From contig NZ_JARKMR010000002.1 in assembly GCF_029350975.1 (NCBI RefSeq), forward strand, positions 682,001 to 746,000: a stretch of DNA of 64,000 nucleotides, in the 5' to 3' direction. Both the position numbers and the translations under genes were made by a program. Position 1 is the stretch's first letter. Every line of letters starts with the position of its first letter. This document shows positions 35,761 through 43,915 of this stretch, piece by piece. Source of the stretch: Maribacter zhoushanensis (GTDB taxonomy: Bacteria > Bacteroidota > Bacteroidia > Flavobacteriales > Flavobacteriaceae). The notes under the pieces were generated by a model, which saw only the letters and a program-made list of their open reading frames with translations, ran no database searches and was not told where the DNA came from.

Positions 35761-36924
35761 ATGAAAAACACCAAATTCTATACTGAACTCAAGAAGTCTA
35801 AAAAACCACTTGCAGAATTATTAGCGAGTGATTCTGATTTTTTAGATGTGCCACAAACATGGCATGTGGTTGTTGTAGACATACAGAATTCCACGCAAGC
35901 AGTAGTAGATGGTAATCATCATCAAGTAAATTTAACGGCAACGGGTAGTATTATCTCCGTACTGAATACCGTTCGTAAATTTAAACAGAATATAGAAATT
36001 CCTTATTTTTTTGGTGGTGACGGCGCTACTTTCCTCATACCTTCTAGCCTACTTGACAAAGTAATAACCGTGCTAGACAATTACAGCGTTCATATTAAGA
36101 TAAAGACCAAATTGATATTACGGGTAGGTTATGTTCCTGTAAAAGACCTGCTATCAAAACAGTGTCATCTTAAGATTGCCAAACACCAACTGACCCAACG
36201 GCTAACCATTCCCATAATTCTTGGCAACGGTTTACATAAAGCTGAAGAAATCATAAAATCTAATTTTAAAGAATTATCAAATTCAGAATTCAATAGAAAT
36301 TTATTGAATTTAGAAGGAATGGAGTGCAGATGGGAAGAAGTGAATCCTGAACAAAACAAAGCCAAGGTTGTTTGCTTATTACTAGATGCCGTCAAAGAAG
36401 AAGCGCAACAAGATGTGTACAGAGAGGTGCTTACCAAAATGGATGATATCTTCGGGTCATTTACAGATCGGCAACCCATAAAGAGTGAACGTCTAAAACT
36501 AGACGCCAGCTTATATAAGATTTGGGAAGAAATGAAAGTGAGTCTTGCAGATAAAAATTGGTTCTACTTCTTTAAAAATTGGATCAAGACCAATATCGGC
36601 CGTGCATATTTTAGCCTATCAAAAAGCGGAAAACAATACTTAAAGCAAATTGGTCAATTATCACATTCCTTTATGCTAGACGGCATGATTAATACCATTT
36701 TTACGGCAGAGCAAGATAAAATAGATTTATTCATAGATTACCTAGACCAACTAGAGAGCGAACATAAAATAAAATATGGTATTCATGTTACGCATGCATC
36801 TGTAATGTCTTGCTATGTACTGGATATGAAAACCAGTCACTCCCATTTTGTAGACGGCACAGAAGGTGGCTACACGTCTGCAGCAAAAATGCTTAAGGTC
36901 AAGAAAAAGGCAAGTCCCCAATAA
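35761..36924 (+). CDS. DUF3095 family protein (cyclase-like core)
   Basis: A 387-residue cytoplasmic protein. The N-terminal half contains 'VVVVDIQNSTQAV' (Asp40) and 'FFGGDGATFLIP' (Gly85-Gly88, Asp87), an arrangement closely like the two metal-binding aspartates of class III adenylate/guanylate cyclases and GGDEF enzymes. DUF3095 proteins are otherwise uncharacterised. No signal peptide. The gene is divergent from the TPR-kinase/LytTR pair with 258 bp between starts. I infer a nucleotide-cyclase-related activity but did not verify the other catalytic positions. Confidence 0.75.
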   Translation: MKNTKFYTELKKSKKPLAELLASDSDFLDVPQTWHVVVVDIQNSTQAVVDGNHHQVNLTATGSIISVLNTVRKFKQNIEIPYFFGGDGATFLIPSSLLDKVITVLDNYSVHIKIKTKLILRVGYVPVKDLLSKQCHLKIAKHQLTQRLTIPIILGNGLHKAEEIIKSNFKELSNSEFNRNLLNLEGMECRWEEVNPEQNKAKVVCLLLDAVKEEAQQDVYREVLTKMDDIFGSFTDRQPIKSERLKLDASLYKIWEEMKVSLADKNWFYFFKNWIKTNIGRAYFSLSKSGKQYLKQIGQLSHSFMLDGMINTIFTAEQDKIDLFIDYLDQLESEHKIKYGIHVTHASVMSCYVLDMKTSHSHFVDGTEGGYTSAAKMLKVKKKASPQ

Positions 36925-37057
36925 ATTCTGCCCCTGATTATTGCATAGAGCAATGACATCCTCATTTTTATTAAGTCAATTAATATAATATTAGAGCAAA
37001 TCTATGTGTACACGTGTGGGTACCTTGCTATCATTAGTAATAATTAAAATTATACCA

Positions 37058-37402
37058 ATGATTACAGAAGATAAAAGCATTCACAAAACAAAAAGTACAG
37101 GCGGCTTAGAAAATGATACTATGCAAAACAAAGGGGTCTCCAAAAACAGAAATGTAAACGAAGCCATAGGAAAACCGGTAAACAATGGCGGAGTAGCCAC
37201 GGCAAAATATGATTTACATTTAGAAAAGCAGTGGTTAGCAGTAAGAGATGAATACTTATCAAATTTTCCCGAAACACAGGATATTGATGATAATGGAGAG
37301 CAAGACAGTGTTGAAGCATTAATAAGTACAATTGCAAAAAGAAGAGAAAAATCTGAACAAGAGATTCACGATGAAATTATGAACTGGACCGTAAATAAAT
37401 AA
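37058..37402 (+). CDS. CsbD-like small stress protein
   Basis: A 114-residue hydrophilic protein. I start at ATG 37058 (MITEDKSIHKTK); the earlier in-frame ATG 37004 would add a hydrophobic 18-residue stretch that looks unlike the family. The C-terminal 'LEKQWLAVRDEYLSNFP' and 'REKSEQEIHDEIMNW' resemble the W-x-x-[IV]-[KR] and terminal helix of CsbD-like general stress proteins, with 'ANGGVATAKYDL' between. The match is weak. It is followed 2 bp later by a tiny membrane protein gene, the usual partner type. Confidence 0.5.
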   Translation: MITEDKSIHKTKSTGGLENDTMQNKGVSKNRNVNEAIGKPVNNGGVATAKYDLHLEKQWLAVRDEYLSNFPETQDIDDNGEQDSVEALISTIAKRREKSEQEIHDEIMNWTVNK

Positions 37403-37404
37403 AC

Positions 37405-37563
37405 ATGAAAAATATAATATACATTTTAGTTGCCGCATTGGTAATAAGCTGGGTATTGGGTTTTGTTGTATTTAAAGTAATGGGAGCCTTAGTTCACCTT
37501 CTTCTTTTATTAGCGGTAGTACTATTAATCTACAATTGGTTGAGTAACAAGACCAGCACCTAA
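37405..37563 (+). CDS. Small membrane protein, lmo0937/DUF5670-like
   Basis: A 52-residue protein with two hydrophobic segments (residues about 4-22 and 27-45) around a 'GALVHLLLLLAVVLL' core, matching the lmo0937-type family of small stress-linked membrane proteins. It starts 2 bp after the CsbD-like gene's stop, so co-translation is likely. Too short for a length-filtered gene finder, but its hydrophobic pattern and tight spacing support it. Confidence 0.65.
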   Translation: MKNIIYILVAALVISWVLGFVVFKVMGALVHLLLLLAVVLLIYNWLSNKTST

Positions 37564-37631
37564 AACTAAAACTTTGAGAGTAGCGCTATAAGTTTTTAAT
37601 GCAGTTTTTAACAAGCACCACAACTTATTAT

Positions 37632-37639
37632 TAGTTTTG
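37632..37639 (+). promoter_or_regulatory. -7 element for the ABC-F gene
   Basis: TAGTTTTG matches TAnnTTTG, 18 bp before ATG 37658. No clear -33. Confidence 0.45.
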
Positions 37640-37657
37640 CATTTTTAAATTTATAGC

Positions 37658-39295
37658 ATGATTTCAGTAGATAACCTAGCCGTAGAATTCAGTGGCACCA
37701 CCCTATTCAGTGACGTATCTTTCGTCATAAACCCCACCGATAAAATTGCCCTAATGGGTAAAAACGGAGCGGGTAAATCTACAATGATGAAAATTATTGC
37801 TGGTGAGCAAAAAGGTACACGTGGTAATGTAAGAGTACCAAAAGATGCCGTAATAGCATATTTACCACAACATCTACTGACAGAGGATAATTGCACTGTT
37901 TTTGAAGAAGCCGCCAAGGCATTTAAGCATGTTTTTAGCATGCGCGATGAAATGGAAAAGCTCAATAAAGAACTAGAGACTAGAACAGATTATGAGAGTG
38001 ATGCTTATATGAGCATTATAGAAAAAGTATCTGATCTTGGTGAAAAATACTATGCCTTAGATGAAGTTAATTATGATGCAGAAGTTGAAAAGGCCCTAAA
38101 AGGACTGGGATTTAAACAAGAAGATTTTACTAGGCAAACCAATGAATTTAGTGGTGGTTGGCGAATGCGGATTGAATTGGCTAAAATTCTATTACAAAAG
38201 CCAGATTTAATTCTTCTAGATGAGCCTACCAACCACATAGACATAGAGTCTGTTATTTGGTTAGAAGATTTTTTGTTGAACAAAGCCAATGCCGTAATGG
38301 TCATTTCTCATGACCGGGCGTTTATTGATAATATTACCAACCGCACCATTGAAGTTACTATGGGGCGTATTTATGATTATAAGGCAAACTACAGCCATTA
38401 TTTACAATTACGAGAAGACCGCAGATCACATCAAATAAAAGCCTACCAAGAGCAGCAAAAATTCATTGCCGATAATATGGCATTTATAGAACGTTTTAAG
38501 GGCACCTACTCTAAAACCAATCAAGTAACATCACGAGAACGGATGTTAGAAAAGTTAGAAATAATTGAGATAGATGAAATAGACAACTCTTCATTAAAGC
38601 TCCGCTTCCCTCCCGCTCCAAGATCTGGTGATTATCCTGTAACGGTAAAAGATGTTTCTAAATCTTATAATGACCATATTGTTTTTAAAGATGCGAATAT
38701 GTCTATTGCTAGAGGTGAGAAAGTCTCATTTGTAGGGCGTAATGGGGAAGGTAAATCTACCATGATTAAAGCCATTTTAGGCGAAATTCCCGTAGAAGGC
38801 ACTTGTCAGTTAGGTCATAATGTTAAAGTAGGTTACTTTGCCCAAAATCAGGCGTCATTGTTAGATCCGGACTTAACCATCTTCCAGACCGTAGATGAGG
38901 TTGCTTTTGGGGACATACGTAACCAAATTAAAAATATTTTGGGACGTTTCATGTTTAGTGGCGATGATATCGATAAAAAAGTTAGCATGCTTTCCGGTGG
39001 AGAAAAAACACGTTTGGCAATGGTGAAGTTATTATTAGAACCCGTGAACCTTTTAATATTAGATGAGCCTACCAATCATTTGGATTTGAAATCTAAAGAT
39101 GTTTTAAAAGAAGCTTTGGCAACATATGATGGTACACTTATACTAGTATCTCACGATAGAGATTTTCTACAAGGATTATCGCAAAAAGTATTTGAATTCA
39201 AAGAGCAGCGCGTTATTGAACACTTTGAAACTGTTGATGCTTTCTTAGAGCGCAACAGAATTAAGAGCATTGCTGAAATTAATTTGATGAAGTAA
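37658..39295 (+). CDS. ABC-F family ATPase
   Basis: A 545-residue cytoplasmic protein with two ABC modules and no membrane domain, as in ABC-F ribosome-associated translation factors. First module: Walker A GKNGAGKST (34-42), signature 'FSGGWRMR', Walker B 'LILLDEPTNHID'. Second: 'GRNGEGKST', 'LSGGEKTR', 'LLILDEPTNHLD'. A linker with basic/helical character joins them. Resistance-type (Vga/Lsa) or housekeeping (Uup/YbiT/EttA) members cannot be separated by eye; YbiT/Uup-type is likely. It stands alone with its own TAnnTTTG promoter. Confidence 0.92.
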   Translation: MISVDNLAVEFSGTTLFSDVSFVINPTDKIALMGKNGAGKSTMMKIIAGEQKGTRGNVRVPKDAVIAYLPQHLLTEDNCTVFEEAAKAFKHVFSMRDEMEKLNKELETRTDYESDAYMSIIEKVSDLGEKYYALDEVNYDAEVEKALKGLGFKQEDFTRQTNEFSGGWRMRIELAKILLQKPDLILLDEPTNHIDIESVIWLEDFLLNKANAVMVISHDRAFIDNITNRTIEVTMGRIYDYKANYSHYLQLREDRRSHQIKAYQEQQKFIADNMAFIERFKGTYSKTNQVTSRERMLEKLEIIEIDEIDNSSLKLRFPPAPRSGDYPVTVKDVSKSYNDHIVFKDANMSIARGEKVSFVGRNGEGKSTMIKAILGEIPVEGTCQLGHNVKVGYFAQNQASLLDPDLTIFQTVDEVAFGDIRNQIKNILGRFMFSGDDIDKKVSMLSGGEKTRLAMVKLLLEPVNLLILDEPTNHLDLKSKDVLKEALATYDGTLILVSHDRDFLQGLSQKVFEFKEQRVIEHFETVDAFLERNRIKSIAEINLMK

Positions 39296-39342
39296 TTCTT
39301 CTTTAATTTTTTTAAATAGCTAAATTGTAGATATAAAAGATA

Positions 39343-39374
39343 TATATAACAAGTGTTATATACAATTGTTGTAT
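39343..39374. repeat. Overlapping inverted repeats upstream of the NACHT gene
   Basis: TATATAACA (39343-39351), loop AG, TGTTATATA (39354-39362) is a perfect 9-bp hairpin; ATACAA (39360-39365), TTG, TTGTAT (39369-39374) follows and overlaps it. They sit 20-50 bp before ATG 39394, the expected place for an operator or promoter-linked site. Confidence 0.65.
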
Positions 39375-39393
39375 GTAGGCTAACCAAGATAAT

Positions 39394-42300
39394 ATGAAAT
39401 TTAGAAAAATAATTGCATTAGAACTAACTCATAATAAAAAAGGTGATTTATTTTGTCGATTAATGTCTGATTTATTCCATGCTTTAGGTTATGATGAACC
39501 GAGGTTTGATGTTCATAAATCAGGCAGAGAAATTGATTTGCAGACTGTTCATAGGATTGAAAATAAAATTGCAATAGCAGAATGCAAAGCTCACAAAGCT
39601 ACAATAGGTGGGAGCGACATAAATAAATTTGTAGGTGCTTTGGATGCAGAAAAAAGAAAATACTCTAAATCAGACATATACAAAGACCATAGTGTTACTG
39701 GCTATTTTGTATCTCTTTCAGGCTACAAAGAGACTGCGATAGAACAAGAATTAGATAATAATAATGAAAGATTAATTCTTTTAAAACCAGAACAAATCAT
39801 TGATGAATTAGTAAAAGGGAGAATTATAGTTCCTTTAGAAAAAGCAATTACCTCTGTAAACACTAATTCACTCACACTTGAAATGTCAGCCGACTTAGTA
39901 GCATATAATAAAGGTTGGGTCTGGGCAATATATTATTCAAACGGTCAGAAAATAACACATGTCGCATTTGTTCATGCAGAAGGAAAGCTCTTAGTCAAAG
40001 AACTATCTGATGAAATTATAAGACTCGACAAAAAGTTAGATAAAAACTTTACAGGATTAGAAGTTTTGTGTAGTAATAACAAACTTCCAAAAGTACTAGA
40101 AACTCAAAAGAAATATTTTAAATATTTAGAGAATGAATGTGGTGAAATTCATTTTGAGGGTTTACCAACCGATAAGGATGCAGGATCGGTAAAAGTTCGG
40201 TTGGAAAAAATTTTCATAACTCCAAGTTTGGAAATGATATCGAACCAACAAAAGGATTTCAATGACCTTATAGAAGGTGAAAGAATAAATATCGGCAATG
40301 TCTTAAATAAGAATAGTAGATTAGCAATTTTAGCAAAACCTGGAGGGGGCAAGTCAACATTAATAAAACGGTTAGCAGTTGCATATGCATTCTCTTCTAG
40401 AAAAAAACTTATTGATGACAACCTTCCTAAAGAAAAATGGTTTCCAATATTTATTCGTTGTAGAGAATTAGGAGAAAAAGTATCTTCTAGCATAACAGAA
40501 ATCATTCATAACATCCCAAATCGTGCAGAAATAAATGATTGTACAGATGCGTTTATCAGTATAGTCTCAAATTCTTTACAAAAAGGAACAGCTCTTTTAT
40601 TGATAGATGGCCTTGATGAAATTTCAGATGATCGAAATAGAGTTTCATTCGTTAATCAATTGCGTACATTTATAGCTACTTACCCCAATATACATATTGT
40701 AATAACATCAAGAGAAGCTGGGTTTAGAGCTGTTGGAGGTATACTAGTAAACTATTGTTCTAATTACAAATTAGCTCCACTTAATTCGATAGAAATTGAA
40801 AGCTTATCGGTAAAATGGCATTCAGAAATTGTAGACAATTCAGAAAAGACTAAAAAAGAAGCTATTAATCTAGCAAAGATTATTGTTAATGATAACAGAA
40901 TAAAAACATTAGCTGAAAATCCACTTCTATTGACAACCTTACTTTTTGTAAAAAGATGGGCAGGCTATCTACCGACAAGAAAAAGTGTTTTATATCAAGA
41001 AATGATTAAGCTTCTAATGGTTACTTGGAATGTTGAGGGGCATGAACAATTGGATATTGAAGAGGCAGAACCTCAATTAGCATATGTAGCATTTTGGATG
41101 ACTTCAAGAGGAGAACAAACAATTACATTAAATGATCTAAAAAAGTGTCTTTTATCTGCTCGTAAACAAATGCCTGACATATTAGGTTACACCAAAATTA
41201 GTATTCCTGATTTTATCAAAAGAGTTGAATCTAGAAGTAGTTTGTTAATAATGTCAGGACATAAAAAAAATGATTCTGGTGAAATTGTTCAAATATATGA
41301 ATTTTTACACCTAAGTTTTCAAGAACATTTAACGGCAAAAGCAGTAGTAGAAAAGTTCTTACCTAAAACAGAAGTCGATAAAACAACACTTGAAATTATC
41401 AAACCTCACATAGCGGACGAAAGTTGGAAGGAAGTTATCCCTTTAGTTGCAGTTTTATTAAAAAGAGATTCCAAAGAATTAATACAACACTTAATTGAAT
41501 TATCAACATTTACAGATGATGAAGATATTAATAAACTAAATGAAAAAAGAAATTCAATTTCACCTGCTGAACTTTTAGGTAGTTGTATTGCCAATGAGAT
41601 TCAAATCACTCCAGACTTGCTTGACAATGCTATTGAATGGTATTCTAAAAGCAGATATAGAATAAGAGATAAATCTGCAACAGATACAATTTTAAGCAGT
41701 AAGTTTAAAGATGCTTTCAAGAAAAAAATTCATAAAATATATTTTGATAAGTTTAATGATAAATTCTCGATACCTACTGGCAGTTTAATTGGAGAAGTAT
41801 ATATAAATGAGTTAAAAAAAAATGAACAGAAAATTTTAGATTCAATATTAATTGATTTAAATAACTCCAAAAAAGAAATGCAAACCATTGCATTATTTGG
41901 GTTAATGATGTTTTGTTTTGAAAACAAAAATTTATCAAACTCCAATAGTACTATTAACAAACAACAATATGATTTTACAGAAATAGCAAAAAAACTATTA
42001 TTTTTTATAAAATCTAATGACAAACATCTGTCTCTACCTACATTTTGGAGTATTGCATGGTTTAACGAATCATTTAATCTTCCAGATGAATTAAGACTAG
42101 ACCTTCTTAAAGGACTTCTTGGGATCTGGAGTAAATATGACGATTCAAAAAATCTTAATAGAATATGTACATGGGCAATAAAAACATTATTAAACCCTAA
42201 AATCAAGATGAGTAAAACAATATTAGGCATTGATAACATTGTAAATATTGTTACAAAAAAGTTTAATTCTCCATTAAACGAATACGACAAGCTAGTCTCT

Positions 42301-42507
42301 GTTTTTCTTAGTGTTCATTTAAAAATATCTTTTGATAAAGCTGAAATAGAAAAAGTATTAATTGAAGAGAATACAAAATTTAGAAGATCTGAAAATCACA
42401 TTGTAGAATACGCTAAAGAACTAGGTATAATATTAAAAGAAACAGAAAGATTACACACAACAAGGGCTAAAAAACATAGGGGTTCTGGCGGTAAATTGAA
42501 AATTTAG
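39394..42507 (+). CDS. PD-(D/E)XK nuclease-NACHT NTPase (bNACHT-like defence protein)
   Basis: A 1037-residue cytoplasmic protein. N-terminal restriction-endonuclease-like domain: Asp48 ('GREIDLQ') and Glu63-X-Lys65 ('IAECKAHK') form the PD-(D/E)XK pattern. A NACHT domain follows: Walker A GGGKST (about 317-322), Walker B 'ALLLIDGLDE' (about 400-408), 'IVITSREAGF' (sensor-like). The rest (about 560-1037) is helical and repeat-like, probably the target-sensing part. This layout resembles bacterial NACHT anti-phage proteins, which activate an N-terminal effector on infection; here DNA cleavage is inferred. The ATG is the first after the palindromic repeats. Flanks are accessory DNA. Confidence 0.83.
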   Translation: MKFRKIIALELTHNKKGDLFCRLMSDLFHALGYDEPRFDVHKSGREIDLQTVHRIENKIAIAECKAHKATIGGSDINKFVGALDAEKRKYSKSDIYKDHSVTGYFVSLSGYKETAIEQELDNNNERLILLKPEQIIDELVKGRIIVPLEKAITSVNTNSLTLEMSADLVAYNKGWVWAIYYSNGQKITHVAFVHAEGKLLVKELSDEIIRLDKKLDKNFTGLEVLCSNNKLPKVLETQKKYFKYLENECGEIHFEGLPTDKDAGSVKVRLEKIFITPSLEMISNQQKDFNDLIEGERINIGNVLNKNSRLAILAKPGGGKSTLIKRLAVAYAFSSRKKLIDDNLPKEKWFPIFIRCRELGEKVSSSITEIIHNIPNRAEINDCTDAFISIVSNSLQKGTALLLIDGLDEISDDRNRVSFVNQLRTFIATYPNIHIVITSREAGFRAVGGILVNYCSNYKLAPLNSIEIESLSVKWHSEIVDNSEKTKKEAINLAKIIVNDNRIKTLAENPLLLTTLLFVKRWAGYLPTRKSVLYQEMIKLLMVTWNVEGHEQLDIEEAEPQLAYVAFWMTSRGEQTITLNDLKKCLLSARKQMPDILGYTKISIPDFIKRVESRSSLLIMSGHKKNDSGEIVQIYEFLHLSFQEHLTAKAVVEKFLPKTEVDKTTLEIIKPHIADESWKEVIPLVAVLLKRDSKELIQHLIELSTFTDDEDINKLNEKRNSISPAELLGSCIANEIQITPDLLDNAIEWYSKSRYRIRDKSATDTILSSKFKDAFKKKIHKIYFDKFNDKFSIPTGSLIGEVYINELKKNEQKILDSILIDLNNSKKEMQTIALFGLMMFCFENKNLSNSNSTINKQQYDFTEIAKKLLFFIKSNDKHLSLPTFWSIAWFNESFNLPDELRLDLLKGLLGIWSKYDDSKNLNRICTWAIKTLLNPKIKMSKTILGIDNIVNIVTKKFNSPLNEYDKLVSVFLSVHLKISFDKAEIEKVLIEENTKFRRSENHIVEYAKELGIILKETERLHTTRAKKHRGSGGKLKI

Positions 42508-42798
42508 AGTTTCGGTTGAAAACCGCCAAACCAAAATTTTGATAACGAAAAAAGAAAAATAATTACAAAAATTTTTGACTTGGCTAAATGATAAATTGAA
42601 AGGGTAGAGTTTCAAACTCCCCTACGATTTCTTATACTGAACGTTACCTTCTATAATAAATACACAATACTATATTACCATAGCACACCAATCTTTAAAT
42701 CGCCATGTAAATCATAGTATTTAAATAGCGCATAATTAAATGTTAGGTGTTCGCAATTTTACGTACCAACTAAACATAAAATGGTAGCATAGTACACT

Positions 42799-43362
42799 AT
42801 GGAAGAATTGAAAAACTGTATTTTAAGTCATGTAGCTATTGAGAACAGCTCAATGGAAAACATTCTTAACGTTTTTACACCCTTAAAAGTGACTAAAGGA
42901 GAGTTCTTTCTTAAATCTGGTAAAATCTGCAGGCAAATGGCTTTTATAGCATCTGGCCATATGAGAATGTATGATATTGTAGATGGTAAGGAAATTACGT
43001 TTTGGATCGGTAGTCAAGGCAAGTTTATTACATCATTATCCAGTTTTATATTTGAAACCAGCAACAACTGGAATATACAAGCAATTACCGACTGTGAACT
43101 GTATACCATTAACAGAGAGCATCATTTTAAGCTAAATAAGACAGAACCTAAATGGTTAGAATTCGATAATATTTTACTAGCTAATTCTTTTGCGTTATTG
43201 GAACAGAGCATGTTTTCTCAATTACATACAACAGCAAAACAACGTTATAATAAATTGCTTGAAGAAGAACCTGAACTATTTAAATATGTTCCTTTACAAT
43301 ATATTGCTTCAATGTTAGGCATTACACCAGAATCTTTAAGTAGATTAAGAAAAATGCATTAA
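42799..43362 (+). CDS. Crp/Fnr family transcriptional regulator
   Basis: A 187-residue cytoplasmic regulator with a cyclic-nucleotide-binding-type N-terminal barrel (about residues 20-125: 'KVTKGEFFLKSGKICRQMAFIASGHMRMY') and a C-terminal winged helix with 'LQYIASMLGITPESLSRLRK' as the recognition region. No cAMP-contacting residues could be checked. It may control the small membrane protein gene 65 bp downstream on the same strand. The 291 bp before it (42508-42798) shows no gene, only a GAGTTTCAAACTC palindrome near 42606. Confidence 0.92.
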   Translation: MEELKNCILSHVAIENSSMENILNVFTPLKVTKGEFFLKSGKICRQMAFIASGHMRMYDIVDGKEITFWIGSQGKFITSLSSFIFETSNNWNIQAITDCELYTINREHHFKLNKTEPKWLEFDNILLANSFALLEQSMFSQLHTTAKQRYNKLLEEEPELFKYVPLQYIASMLGITPESLSRLRKMH

Positions 43363-43427
43363 CTACCATTTGTCAAGAGAGATTAGGCTTTGTTTAGAGA
43401 AATTTGCACAAACAAAATTTTCTTTAA

Positions 43428-43808
43428 ATGAACCACTTGCAAAATTCATTAAAAATCAATGCCATTTTTTCAAGCATCTCAGGGGCAATAATGATTTTAT
43501 CACATAAGTCTTTGGCAAAACTGTTTGGAACTGACAATAACACTGTTTTCTGGGTTACAGGGGTTATCTTAATATACTTTTCCCTTACCATATGGTATGA
43601 AATAGGTAAACAAAGAAAACTAGCGGTCATTTGGATTATAGTTCAAGATTACACTTGGGTTCTAGGGAGTCTAGTTTTAATACTACTAAATCCGTTTGCC
43701 ATAACACCAATAGGAAATTGGATTATTGGAGCAATAGCACTCATAGTTTTGTTTATGGGAGTAAACCAAACAATAGCTTTGAAAAAAACTTCTACAACTA
43801 ATTCATAA
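43428..43808 (+). CDS. Small integral membrane protein
   Basis: A 126-residue protein with about four hydrophobic segments ('INAIFSSISGAIMIL', 'TVFWVTGVILIYFSLTIWYEI', 'LAVIWIIVQDYTWVLGSLVLILL', 'WIIGAIALIVLFMGV'). No conserved motif. It is 65 bp after the Crp/Fnr gene and co-directional, so it is a plausible regulon member or partner. Function unknown. Confidence 0.7.
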   Translation: MNHLQNSLKINAIFSSISGAIMILSHKSLAKLFGTDNNTVFWVTGVILIYFSLTIWYEIGKQRKLAVIWIIVQDYTWVLGSLVLILLNPFAITPIGNWIIGAIALIVLFMGVNQTIALKKTSTTNS

Positions 43809-43830
43809 CTAGAACATAGTTAAAACTTTT

Positions 43831-43913
43831 CTTGCCATTTATTTACTAAATTCGGAGTCAGCGTCAGTGAACTTACCATTCACTGAACTGTAAGCTTAAA
43901 CCGAATTGGCAAG
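43831..43913. repeat. Nested inverted repeat upstream of the amidohydrolase gene
   Basis: Four paired blocks nest around one centre: CTTGCCA (43831-43837) with TGGCAAG (43907-43913); ATTCGG (43850-43855) with CCGAAT (43901-43906); TCAGTGAA (43864-43871) with TTCACTGA (43879-43886), loop of seven. The whole 83-bp element ends 2 bp before ATG 43916. Confidence 0.75.
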
Positions 43914-43915
43914 AC

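Noticed and set aside
43831..43913. The nested inverted repeat as an insertion sequence end
   Set aside because: There is no transposase, no flanking target duplication and no second copy in this window.
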